Shown: positions 5,654-12,812 of the stretch, one piece after another
How positions within the stretch are numbered: the stretch's first letter is position 1
Layout of the letters: every line of letters begins with the position of its first letter
Assembly (NCBI GenBank): GCA_905204225.1
Contig: CAJKZK010000034.1
Span: 1 to 15,348, forward strand
DNA length: 15,348 nucleotides
Source: an uncultured Bacillota bacterium
GTDB taxonomy: Bacteria > Bacillota_I > Bacilli_A > RFN20 > CAG-449
Direction of reading: 5' to 3'
Notes under the pieces: model-generated
Told to the model about the DNA's origin: nothing
The model's database searches: none
The model's input: only the letters and a program-made list of their open reading frames with translations
Position numbers and translations under genes: made by a program

Positions 5654-8163
5654 TTTTTACCATTAAGTCTTACTCTAATAGAATTAATAACACATATTAA
5701 CATAACACCAACATCTGCAAAAACTGCCACAATAAGAGGTAAGCCAACTAATCCTAAAATCATAAATAAAACTTTCATTAAAATAGAGAAAACAATATTT
5801 TCAATGACAATTTTTTTGGTTTTCTTCGCAATTTTAATTGTGTCTGGTATTTCATCAAAATTATCTGTAACTAAAACAACATCACTAGCTTCGATTGCTG
5901 CATCAGAGCCTAATTTACCCATAGAGAAAGCTACATCAGATAAAACCATAACTGGAGCATCATTAATACCATCACCAACATATAATAATGTACCTTGTTT
6001 TTTTAATTCTTCAGCTTTTTCAAGCTTTTGATCTGGAAGCAATTCACTATATACACCATCTAGAGATAATTCATTAGCAACATATTCTGCTCTTTTTTTA
6101 TTATCTCCAGTAAGCATAATTTGTTTGTTTACACCTAAAGATTTCATTCTTTGTAAAGAATTTTTAACTTCTTTTTTAACTACATCATCGATTTCAATAT
6201 AACCTAATAATTTATGATTCTCCGCAACATAAATAATTGTAGATATTGAATCTACTTTTTTATATTTTACTTCTTCTTTATCTAATAATTTATAATTCCC
6301 AACAATATATTTATTTTCACCAATTTTACCAATTAAACCAAAACCAGCAATTTCTTCAATAGAATCAAATTTTATATCACTTTCAATTTCATCAAACGCT
6401 CTAGCAATTGGATGATTTGATCCTTTTTCTACACTTGAAGCTATCTTTAAAACTTTATCTTCACCATATACTTTTTTTATTTTAAAAGTACCTTCAGTCA
6501 AAGTACCAGTTTTATCATAACAAGCAATATTAACTTTACTTAATGTATCTAAATATGTAGCCCCTTTTACTAAAGCACCTTTATTAGCACAAGCTCCTAA
6601 GCCATTAAAATAAGATAAAGGAATAGAAATAATTAAAGCACATGGGCAAGAAATTACAAGAAGAGTTAATGATTTATAAAACCAACCACTGAAATTATTA
6701 TTCCAACTCCAATCGCCATTAAACAAAGCAATAAACATAGGAACAATAAATGCTATAATTAAAGCAAGAATACATACTACAGGAGTATAAATTCTACTAA
6801 ATCTTGTGATAAATTTTTCTGGATTAGCTTTTTTAGATGTAGAATTTTCTACTAAGTCAAGAATTTTACTAACAGTTGAATTTTCATATGTTCTATTAAC
6901 TCTTGCTTTAATAACTGATCCTACATTAATATAACCAGATAAGATTTCTTCATTTTCATGGCATTCTTTTGGTAAAGCTTCACCAGTCAATGATTTAGTA
7001 TCAAAAGAAGTACTTCCTTCAACAATTACAGCATCAACAGGTACTTTTTCACCATTTTTAATTAAAATAATATCATCAATTTTTAATTGACTTGGATCTA
7101 CAATTATTTGTTTATCATCTTTAATTAAAGTTGCTGTTTCACTTTTTAAATTCATCATAGAAACAATTTCACTTCTTGAAGAATTAACTGCAATAGATTG
7201 TAATAATTCTCCAATTTGATATAAAAGCATTACTGCTACACCTTCAATTCTTTCATTAATAGCCATTGCACCAATAGAAGCTATTGTCATTAAGAAATTT
7301 TCATCAAATATCTTACCTTTTGAAACATTTTTTATTGTTTTTAATAAAATTGGATATCCTACAACAAAATATGATATTAAATATAAAACTAAACTAATCC
7401 AAGTAAATATATTTTTATTATTATCATTAGTTAATATTTTATCAAAAATAACTGCACCAACAAAAATAACTGTTGAAATAATAATAAGAATTAAATTTTG
7501 TATATTTTCTGGTGTTAATTTAGATGCTTTTTTTGTTTTATTTTCTTCAATTACTTTTACTTCTTCAAAATTATTGCATACATCTTTGACTTTTAACAAT
7601 TGTTTTTTAGTACATGTTACTTTAACTTTTTGATTAACAAAATCAACATTTACTTCTTTTACTCCATCAATTTTAGATATTTCTTCTTCTAATTCTAAAG
7701 CACAATTAGCACAATCTAATCCTTCTATTTTAAAAGTAAATGTTTCTTCATTATCAATTACCTTTACTTCTTCAAAATTATTGCATACATTTTTAACTTT
7801 TAATAATTGCTCTTTAGTACATGTTACTTTAACTTTTTGATTAACAAAATCAACATTTGCTTCTTTTACTCCATCTATTTTAGATATTTCTTCTTCTAAT
7901 TCTAAAGCACAATTAGCACAATCTAATCCTTCTATTTTAAAAGAAAATTTTTCTTCATCTTCAATTACTTTTACTTCTTCAAAATTATTACATACATTTT
8001 TTATTTTTTGTAGTGTTTCTTTACTATCATAACTAACACTCACTAATTGATTAACAAAGCTAACATTTGCTTCTTTTACTCCATTAATTTTAGATATTTC
8101 TTCTTCTAATTCTAAAGCACAATTAGCGCAATCTAAGCCTTTGATTTTTATTTTACTTTCCAT
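5650..8163 (-). CDS. cadA: P1B-type heavy-metal ATPase, Zn2+/Cd2+/Pb2+ exporter, three HMA domains
   Basis: This 837-residue membrane pump uses ATP to export divalent soft metals. Numbering is from the ATG at 8163. Three N-terminal HMA domains carry Gly-Leu-Asp-Cys-Ala-Asn-Cys, with metal cysteines 12/15, 82/85 and 151/154. Then come the membrane region, the actuator TGE (393-395), Cys-Pro-Cys in the transport helix (506-508), the phosphorylated Asp550 in DKTGTLT, His-Pro (584-585), GDGIND (730-735), and Lys797 and Asp817 in the last helices. Asp-Cys-Ala-Asn-Cys HMA motifs together with the Lys/Asp pair mark the Zn/Cd/Pb subgroup rather than Cu. An upstream in-frame ATG (8184) would add seven residues, but AGGAGG lies nine bases before 8163, so that start is chosen. 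It overlaps the repressor gene by 11 bases and acpS by four, giving one operon. Confidence 0.96.
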   Translation of the reverse strand: MESKIKIKGLDCANCALELEEEISKINGVKEANVSFVNQLVSVSYDSKETLQKIKNVCNNFEEVKVIEDEEKFSFKIEGLDCANCALELEEEISKIDGVKEANVDFVNQKVKVTCTKEQLLKVKNVCNNFEEVKVIDNEETFTFKIEGLDCANCALELEEEISKIDGVKEVNVDFVNQKVKVTCTKKQLLKVKDVCNNFEEVKVIEENKTKKASKLTPENIQNLILIIISTVIFVGAVIFDKILTNDNNKNIFTWISLVLYLISYFVVGYPILLKTIKNVSKGKIFDENFLMTIASIGAMAINERIEGVAVMLLYQIGELLQSIAVNSSRSEIVSMMNLKSETATLIKDDKQIIVDPSQLKIDDIILIKNGEKVPVDAVIVEGSTSFDTKSLTGEALPKECHENEEILSGYINVGSVIKARVNRTYENSTVSKILDLVENSTSKKANPEKFITRFSRIYTPVVCILALIIAFIVPMFIALFNGDWSWNNNFSGWFYKSLTLLVISCPCALIISIPLSYFNGLGACANKGALVKGATYLDTLSKVNIACYDKTGTLTEGTFKIKKVYGEDKVLKIASSVEKGSNHPIARAFDEIESDIKFDSIEEIAGFGLIGKIGENKYIVGNYKLLDKEEVKYKKVDSISTIIYVAENHKLLGYIEIDDVVKKEVKNSLQRMKSLGVNKQIMLTGDNKKRAEYVANELSLDGVYSELLPDQKLEKAEELKKQGTLLYVGDGINDAPVMVLSDVAFSMGKLGSDAAIEASDVVLVTDNFDEIPDTIKIAKKTKKIVIENIVFSILMKVLFMILGLVGLPLIVAVFADVGVMLICVINSIRVRLNGKK
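7543..8163 (-). repeat. Three tandem HMA-domain repeats (units of 70 and 69 codons)
   Basis: The 5' part of the ATPase gene is a tandem triplication. The second and third domains differ at only 3 of 62 aligned residues and share long identical DNA stretches over the GLDCANC region; the first is more diverged in its second half. All three keep Gly-Leu-Asp-Cys-Ala-Asn-Cys and an Asn-Val-Cys-Asn-Asn-Phe-Glu-Glu end. The last two also carry an extra Thr-Cys-Thr. Near identity points to recent duplication or ongoing gene conversion. Confidence 0.93.
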
Positions 8164-8521
8164 TTTCTTCTTCCTCCTGAACATGAATTTTTACTAAATT
8201 AACAATTTGCATAATATGTTCATCATCAAGTGAATAAATAATATTCTGTCCATCTCTTCTAGCTTTAATAACTTTGTTTTCTCTTAAAATTCTTAATTGA
8301 TGTGAAACAGCACTTTGATTACTGCCAACTGCTTTAACAATATGATAAACACACATTTCACCTTCTGCTAAAGCAAGAACAATTTTTATTCTTGAAGGTT
8401 CACCTAAAATTTTTAATAAATTACATATATCAAATAATGTTTTTTCTGGTAATAAATGTTTTTTATAATTTTCAATTAGATTTTCGTGTTCGCAATATTC
8501 TTTATCATTATCTAATTTCAT
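8153..8521 (-). CDS. ArsR/SmtB-family metal-sensing repressor (CadC/CzrA type)
   Basis: This 122-residue winged-helix repressor should release DNA when it binds zinc or a similar metal, derepressing the exporter that follows. The C-terminal helix has the exact alpha5 zinc-site spacing Asp-x-His-(x)10-His-xx-Glu (Asp100, His102, His113, Glu116) of SmtB and CzrA. The CadC-type site is partial: Cys57 lies in Gly-Glu-Met-Cys-Val, but the second cysteine of that helix is Tyr59, and Cys10 with nearby His12 lies in the N-terminal arm. The recognition helix is Ser-Asn-Gln-Ser-Ala-Val-Ser-His-Gln-Leu (67-76). AAAGGAG lies seven bases before the start. Its last codons hold the ribosome binding site of the ATPase gene. 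Zinc sensing is the best guess; Cd/Pb through the cysteines is possible. Confidence 0.95.
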   Translation of the reverse strand: MKLDNDKEYCEHENLIENYKKHLLPEKTLFDICNLLKILGEPSRIKIVLALAEGEMCVYHIVKAVGSNQSAVSHQLRILRENKVIKARRDGQNIIYSLDDEHIMQIVNLVKIHVQEEEENGK

Positions 8522-8567
8522 TGTTAAACTCCTTTATATTAATATACGAACATTCATTCATATTTCT

Positions 8568-8596
8568 ATTATATGAATATATGAATAACTATTCAA
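8568..8596 (-). promoter_or_regulatory. Sigma-A promoter of the repressor-exporter-acpS operon
   Basis: On the minus strand TTGAAT (-35, 8591-8596) and a perfect TATAAT (-10, 8568-8573) have the ideal 17-base spacing, about 45 bases upstream of the repressor start. The inverted-repeat operator overlaps the -35 box. Confidence 0.75.
8582..8595. promoter_or_regulatory. Probable ArsR-family operator
   Basis: TGAATA-AC-TATTCA is a perfect 6-2-6 inverted repeat close to the TGAACA-NN-TGTTCA core of CzrA/SmtB-type operators. It covers the -35 box and part of the spacer of the operon promoter, where a bound repressor would block RNA polymerase. A second, weaker element rich in TTCA/GAACA half-sites lies at 8544-8563, between the -10 box and the start codon. 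Confidence 0.68.
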
Positions 8597-8625
8597 CTAT
8601 TATTTTAAATTTATGAAATTTCTTA

Positions 8626-8654
8626 TCTACAAACTTATATTTATTTGTGATAAT
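8626..8654 (+). promoter_or_regulatory. Putative promoter for the 8679-10403 operon
   Basis: TCTACA (8626-8631) and GATAAT (8649-8654) are 17 bases apart, with an upstream TG in the extended -10 position. They lie about 25 bases before the first gene. The match is moderate. Confidence 0.35.
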
Positions 8655-8678
8655 ATATGATTAATAGGAGTTTAAAAC

Positions 8679-9383
8679 ATGCTTAATAAGAAAAAAGATA
8701 GTGAATATACAATCAACGATTTAAAAAAAGCTAACAATGAATTGTTTGATTTATTAAAAGAAATAAAAAAAGAAGCAAAAATAAATAAAAATAGAATGGT
8801 ATTAGATGTCATTGATAATCTCGATTTAAATTTAGATTATAAATCTGTTTTATTTCAAAATTTAACACCAAGTGATATTAATGATTTAATGAAATTAACT
8901 AATATTATGAAATCCGCTTTATTTGATTCTCAAGAATTATTAAGGAAAGGAACTGAATATGGAGTTAAATTATCTTTTGATCGAGTAATTTCTTTACAAA
9001 AAGATCGTACAATTAATAAATCACCATTTTTAGTTAAAAATTATTATGAATTTGAAAATAATCTTTGGAAAGTAATCAAATTAAGAGAACTTGCTTATGG
9101 AGAAATTACTCGTTTAAGAAAAAAGCAAGATGAAATCACTAAATCAGCTTTAAATGAAGCCGATCCAATGATGAGAGTAAGATATTTTGAAGATATAAGA
9201 GTTTTAGAAAATGATATTCTAAGATTAGAAAAAGAAGCTCATGAATATGATGTAGTACAAACAACATTACATAGTGATGAAGTTTTAAAAAATGTTTTAA
9301 AAGAATATTCTTCATCAAAGCAAGAATTAGTTAAATTAGAAACTTTTGAAGAAACTGTTAATAAATATAGTGGAGGAAAATAA
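8679..9383 (+). CDS. Soluble helical protein of unknown function
   Basis: I do not recognise this 234-residue protein. It has no signal peptide or membrane segment and is rich in Lys, Glu, Leu and Asp. Residues about 10-40 and 145-190 look like long amphipathic helices, possibly coiled coil. A central region (about 55-125) is less charged. There are no cysteines and no obvious catalytic motif. The start has a clear AGGAG site ten bases upstream. The epimerase gene begins on the base after its stop, with GGAGG inside its last codons, so both are expressed together. A link to sugar metabolism is suggested only by that neighbour. It reads away from the metal-exporter operon, sharing the intergenic region at 8522-8678. 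Confidence 0.85.
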   Translation: MLNKKKDSEYTINDLKKANNELFDLLKEIKKEAKINKNRMVLDVIDNLDLNLDYKSVLFQNLTPSDINDLMKLTNIMKSALFDSQELLRKGTEYGVKLSFDRVISLQKDRTINKSPFLVKNYYEFENNLWKVIKLRELAYGEITRLRKKQDEITKSALNEADPMMRVRYFEDIRVLENDILRLEKEAHEYDVVQTTLHSDEVLKNVLKEYSSSKQELVKLETFEETVNKYSGGK

Positions 9384-10403
9384 ATGATTATTAAAGTTGA
9401 AAAAAAACAAGCTATTCAAGAAGAAGTAAATCTTATTACAATTAAAAATAATATTGGATTTGAAGTTAGCTTAACTGATTTTGGTGCAGCTATTTATTAT
9501 ATTAGTTATCCAGATAGAAAAGGAAATATTGGATATGCAACAATTTGTCCAAAAGATTTTAATGAATATTTACATTCAGGATCAAATTTTGGTAAATTAG
9601 TTGGTCGAGTAGCAGGTAGATTAAAAGATGCAGTAGCAGTAGTAAATAATAAAGTTTACCAATTAGAAAAAAATGATGGAAATAATTGTTTACATAGTGG
9701 CTCATCAAATTATGGATTAAGATTTTATGATTTTGAAATTAAATCTAATAAAAATAAAGTAGATGTTATCTTTACTTTAGATTCAAAAGATGGTGATGGT
9801 GGTTTCCCTGGAAACGCTAAAATAAAGATTGTATATACAATTTATGAAAACAAAAAAGAATTAAACATTAAATTTAATGGTAAATGTGATCAAGCTACTT
9901 TAATGAATTTAACTACCCATGTCTATTTAAATTTGAATGGTGGAATTGAACCAATCTATAATCAAGAATTATATTTAAGAAGCTCAAAAGTATCTAAATT
10001 AGATGATGGATTAATTATTCAAGATTTTATAGATGTCCCTACATATTTAAATTACAAAGAATTAACTAAATTAGGTAACAATTTAAGAAATCCTAATTTA
10101 ATGAATCATGGTAGTCATGGTATGGATCACATCTTCTTATTAGACGGTATAAATAAAAAAGTTCCTTCTGCTATTTTATACGATCCTACATCAAAAAGAA
10201 AAATGACATTATATACTGATTATCCTGCTATTGTTGTATATGGATATAATCGTCCTGATAAAACAGAAAATCTTGCTGGAGTTGTCGATGATGAAAATTT
10301 TGGTATTACTTTTGAAACTGCTATACCAACTAATGATTATGATAAGATTACATTTTCAAAAGAAAGACCTTATTCTTATTTTGCAAAATTTAAATTCAAC
10401 TAA
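9384..10403 (+). CDS. galM: Aldose 1-epimerase (mutarotase)
   Basis: Galactose mutarotase interconverts the alpha and beta anomers of galactose or related sugars in the cytoplasm, feeding the Leloir pathway. The 339-residue length is typical. Family motifs occur in order: Gly-Arg-Val-Ala-Gly-Arg (74-79), Asn-(x)2-Leu-His (His104), Thr-Thr-His-Val-Tyr-Leu-Asn (His179), Gly-Met-Asp-His (Asp248) and Phe-Glu-Thr (Glu311). Arg79, His104, His179, Asp248 and Glu311 correspond to the Lactococcus lactis active-site residues Arg71, His96, His170, Asp243 and Glu304, with His179 and Glu311 as acid and base. The ATG directly follows the upstream stop codon. No other gal genes are in the window, so the in vivo sugar is uncertain. 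A terminator follows. Confidence 0.95.
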   Translation: MIIKVEKKQAIQEEVNLITIKNNIGFEVSLTDFGAAIYYISYPDRKGNIGYATICPKDFNEYLHSGSNFGKLVGRVAGRLKDAVAVVNNKVYQLEKNDGNNCLHSGSSNYGLRFYDFEIKSNKNKVDVIFTLDSKDGDGGFPGNAKIKIVYTIYENKKELNIKFNGKCDQATLMNLTTHVYLNLNGGIEPIYNQELYLRSSKVSKLDDGLIIQDFIDVPTYLNYKELTKLGNNLRNPNLMNHGSHGMDHIFLLDGINKKVPSAILYDPTSKRKMTLYTDYPAIVVYGYNRPDKTENLAGVVDDENFGITFETAIPTNDYDKITFSKERPYSYFAKFKFN

Positions 10404-10415
10404 TCTTAAAACACT

Positions 10416-10441
10416 AAAGCACATTATATGTGCTTTTTTTT
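10416..10441 (+). terminator. Rho-independent terminator after galM
   Basis: A perfect 9-bp stem (AAAGCACAT, 10416-10424, with ATGTGCTTT, 10428-10436) and a three-base loop run into eight or more T. It starts 12 bases after the galM stop. Confidence 0.92.
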
Positions 10442-10481
10442 ATATTTATTTTTATAAAATAATATTATATTAGATATTTTT

Positions 10482-10511
10482 TTGTTAAACTTAAATTACA
10501 TTAATTAATAT
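10482..10511 (+). promoter_or_regulatory. Tentative promoter of the DUF1538/P-II operon
   Basis: TTGTTA (10482-10487) is followed after 17-18 bases by TTAATA/TAATAT (10505-10511), just ahead of a near-perfect AAGGAGGT ribosome binding site. The -10 match is poor and the whole gap is AT-rich. No riboswitch-like fold is apparent in the short leader. Confidence 0.28.
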
Positions 10512-10527
10512 CAAAAAAGGAGGTAAC

Positions 10528-12051
10528 ATGAAAAATCATTTAATTAGTAAAATAAAAGAAGCACTAATTTCAATTTTACCTGTTACATTAATTGTAACAA
10601 TATTAAATTTTACTCCTTTAATTAATCTAACCTTACATGAAGTAACAATATTTTTAGTATGTTCACTTTTGTTAATCTTAGGAATTGGATTATTTAATTT
10701 AGGAGCAGATTTAGCAATGCAACCAATGGGTGAACAAGTAGGTTCATCTTTAATGAAAACAAAAAAAATTCCCTTAATATTAATAGTATGTTTTGTTTTA
10801 GGAGTTTTAATAACAATAGCTGAACCTGATTTAACAGTTCTAGCTAATCAAGTCAAAGAAATTATTACACCATTTGTTTTAATTGTTGTAGTAGGTATTG
10901 GAGTCGGAACATTTCTTGTTATTGCAGTAATGAAAATTTTATTTAAAAAAGATTTAGCAAGCTTAATAATGTTCTTCTATATGTTTTTATTTGCAATAAC
11001 TGCTATGTTGTTTTTAACAGGAAAAGGTGAATTATTAGCGCTTGGCTTTGATTCAGGAGGCGTGACAACTGGTCCAATAACTGTACCATTTATTATGGCA
11101 TTAGGTGTTGGTATTGCAATGACTTTAGGTGGTAAAAATTCTAGTGAGAATAGCTTTGGTTTAGTAGCATTATGTTCTATTGGCCCAATTCTTGCTATAT
11201 TAATATTATCATTATTTACTAAAGGTGGAATTAATTATGTAACACCAGATTATAAAATTGGAGAAAATTTCTTATTTGATTTCTTCCATGAAAGTTTAAT
11301 TGTTTCTAAAGATGTTGCTATAGCATTAGGTTTAATTGTTATATTCTTCTTTATTATTCAATCAATTTATTTAAAATTACCAAAGAAAAAATTAATACAA
11401 ATTGGTGTTGGTATTCTTTATACATTTATTGGTTTAGTTATTTTCTTAACTGCAGTAAATGTAGGTTTTATGCCAGTAGGTTATAAAATGGGAACACAAA
11501 TAGCTTCTACTCATCCTTTATTAATTACTGTTTTCGGATTTGTTTTAGGTTGTGTTGTTGTTTTAGCTGAACCTGCTATCCATGTTTTAACTAAGCAAGT
11601 TGAAGAAATTACTAATGGTGGCGTTTCTAAAAGAGCTATGTTAATTGCTTTATGTTTAGGTGTTGGAACATCAATATTATTATCAATGATTCGAATTATT
11701 TATGATTTTTCTATTCTTTATTATTTAATTCCTGGATATTTTATTTCTTTAGGTTTATCTTTCTTTGTACCTAAGATTTATACTGCTATAGCATTTGATT
11801 CAGGCGGTGTTGCATCTGGGCCATTAACTTCTTCATTTATTTTACCTTTTGCAATTGGAGCTTGTGTAGTTTTACAATCAGATAGTAAAGTCTTAACAGA
11901 TGCTTTTGGAGTAGTTGCAATGGTTGCCATGACACCTTTAATTTCTATTCAATTATTAGGATTTAAAGCCGTTATTACAAAAAGATTAAAACGTAATTTA
12001 ATGATGAGAAAGATATTAAATGCTGATGATGAAGAAATCATCAACTTCTAG
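10528..12051 (+). CDS. DUF1538-family multi-pass membrane protein (putative transporter) with internal duplication
   Basis: The 507-residue protein has roughly 12 hydrophobic segments and no enzymatic motif. It consists of two homologous halves. Ala-Glu-Pro-Asp-Leu-Thr-Val-Leu (98-105) recurs as Ala-Glu-Pro-Ala-Ile-His-Val-Leu (347-354), and Phe-Asp-Ser-Gly-Gly-Val-(x)2-Gly-Pro (174-183) recurs as residues 423-432. The offset is 249 both times, as in inverted- or direct-repeat transporters. Acidic residues Glu99/Glu348 and Asp175/Asp424 within these membrane motifs could bind a cation or substrate. I recognise it as the DUF1538 family, whose function I know only as uncharacterised. Two P-II-like genes follow after eight bases, which suggests regulated transport; the substrate is unknown. 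The start has AAGGAGGT, and the TAG stop overlaps the next gene's ribosome binding site. Confidence 0.9.
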   Translation: MKNHLISKIKEALISILPVTLIVTILNFTPLINLTLHEVTIFLVCSLLLILGIGLFNLGADLAMQPMGEQVGSSLMKTKKIPLILIVCFVLGVLITIAEPDLTVLANQVKEIITPFVLIVVVGIGVGTFLVIAVMKILFKKDLASLIMFFYMFLFAITAMLFLTGKGELLALGFDSGGVTTGPITVPFIMALGVGIAMTLGGKNSSENSFGLVALCSIGPILAILILSLFTKGGINYVTPDYKIGENFLFDFFHESLIVSKDVAIALGLIVIFFFIIQSIYLKLPKKKLIQIGVGILYTFIGLVIFLTAVNVGFMPVGYKMGTQIASTHPLLITVFGFVLGCVVVLAEPAIHVLTKQVEEITNGGVSKRAMLIALCLGVGTSILLSMIRIIYDFSILYYLIPGYFISLGLSFFVPKIYTAIAFDSGGVASGPLTSSFILPFAIGACVVLQSDSKVLTDAFGVVAMVAMTPLISIQLLGFKAVITKRLKRNLMMRKILNADDEEIINF

Positions 12052-12059
12052 GAGGAAAT

Positions 12060-12452
12060 ATGACTAAGATTAAAAAAATTATCAATAAATCATCTTCTCT
12101 TACTTCACCTAATAAATTAAAATTATTATTTACTATTGTTGAAAGATCTAAAGCAGAATTTTATGTTGATACAATTGAAACATTTGATGTAAATATGCAA
12201 TATGTAATTTATGGAAAAGGGACTGCACCTAGCAATTTATTTTTGTCTTTAGGAGATAATCATAAAGCAGTAATAATAAGCGTTATTAGAGAAGATAAAA
12301 TTAAAGAATGTTTGTCTACATTAGAAGATAGATTTGAAAAAACAAAAAACGGAAAAGGTATCGCATATACAATTCCTTTATCAAGTGTAATTGGAGTTAT
12401 GGTATATCAATTCCTTTCTAATACTGAGCCTCAAAGAAAAGGAGAAAAATAA
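12060..12452 (+). CDS. P-II-like signalling protein, first of pair (with N-terminal extension)
   Basis: P-II proteins are trimeric sensors that bind nucleotides and small effectors and control transporters or enzymes by direct contact. The 130-residue protein has about 18 Lys/Ser-rich residues, then a ferredoxin-like core (about 19-113). The core includes a short T-loop region (51-65, with Gly-Lys-Gly-Thr-Ala) and the nucleotide-site segment Gly-Lys-Gly-Ile-Ala-Tyr-Thr-Ile-Pro-Leu (98-107), equivalent to the B-loop and following strand of GlnK. The T-loop lacks the uridylylated tyrosine of GlnB/GlnK, so classical nitrogen-type modification is unlikely. It begins eight bases after the membrane protein gene (AGGAGG) and ends one base before the second P-II gene. 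By analogy with GlnK-AmtB it may gate the upstream membrane protein. Confidence 0.87.
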   Translation: MTKIKKIINKSSSLTSPNKLKLLFTIVERSKAEFYVDTIETFDVNMQYVIYGKGTAPSNLFLSLGDNHKAVIISVIREDKIKECLSTLEDRFEKTKNGKGIAYTIPLSSVIGVMVYQFLSNTEPQRKGEK

Positions 12453-12453
12453 A

Positions 12454-12780
12454 ATGGATAATAATTATGAAATGATTTTTTGTATAGTAAATGCCGGCTT
12501 TTCAGAAACAGTTATGGAAGCAAGTAGAGAATGTGGTGCAGGTGGTGGAACTGTTATAAGCGCTAGAGGAACTGCATCAAAAGAAAGTGAACAAGTATAT
12601 AATATTTCTATTGAACCAGAAAAAGAAATTGTTATGATTTTAGTAAAAAAAGAAATAAAAGAAAATATTTTACATGCTTTATATCAAAAAGTAGGTTTAC
12701 AAACTCCTGGTCAAGGAATTGCATTTTCTACTCCTGTTGATGATGTAATTGGTCTTAGTGAAAATAAAATTAATTCTTAA
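12454..12780 (+). CDS. P-II-like signalling protein, second of pair
   Basis: This 108-residue protein is a compact P-II domain with a Gly-rich segment (Ala-Gly-Gly-Gly-Thr, 29-33) before the T-loop. Ala-Arg-Gly-Thr-Ala (37-41) parallels Gly-Lys-Gly-Thr-Ala of its neighbour. Then come Pro-Glu-Lys-Glu-Ile-Val-Met-Ile-Leu (55-63) and Gly-Gln-Gly-Ile-Ala-Phe-Ser-Thr-Pro (87-95). It lacks the C-terminal Arg-x-Arg-Thr-Gly-Glu found in classic GlnB. It is only distantly similar to the first protein, so the two may form different trimers or heterotrimers. The start at 12454 is chosen because GGAG lies ten bases upstream; a longer open frame back to 12391 lies inside the previous gene and looks unrelated to the family. 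One base separates it from the upstream stop. Confidence 0.92.
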   Translation: MDNNYEMIFCIVNAGFSETVMEASRECGAGGGTVISARGTASKESEQVYNISIEPEKEIVMILVKKEIKENILHALYQKVGLQTPGQGIAFSTPVDDVIGLSENKINS

Positions 12781-12784
12781 TGCC

Positions 12785-12806
12785 AACATTGTGCCAAGTG
12801 TTTTTT
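12785..12806 (+). terminator. Weak terminator-like hairpin after the P-II operon
   Basis: AACATT (12785-12790) pairs with AGTGTT (12797-12802), with one G-U pair and a six-base loop, and runs into six T in total. The stem is short, so termination may be partial. Confidence 0.42.
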
Positions 12807-12812
12807 AAATTA

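Noticed and set aside
5804..6031. 75-codon plus-strand open frame opposite the ATPase gene
   Set aside because: It is antisense to the conserved ATP-binding domain, has no ribosome binding site and no recognisable product.
7543..8163. CRISPR-like or satellite repeat
   Set aside because: The roughly 207-210 bp periodicity is in-frame and encodes HMA domains; there are no short identical repeats with unique spacers.
8164..8184. Upstream ATG adding seven residues to the metal ATPase
   Set aside because: The AGGAGG site lies downstream of this ATG, nine bases before the ATG at 8163, so it would be translated through rather than used.
8392..8616. 74-codon plus-strand open frame across the repressor start and its promoter
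   Set aside because: It overlaps the repressor coding sequence and operator; its composition is typical of AT-rich antisense reading.
10231..10473. 80-codon frame overlapping the end of galM and its terminator
   Set aside because: It is Leu/Ile/Met low-complexity, runs through a strong terminator and has no start signal.
12391..12453. Longer N-terminus for the second P-II protein
   Set aside because: The extra 21 residues lie inside the first P-II gene in another frame, while a ribosome binding site precedes the ATG at 12454.
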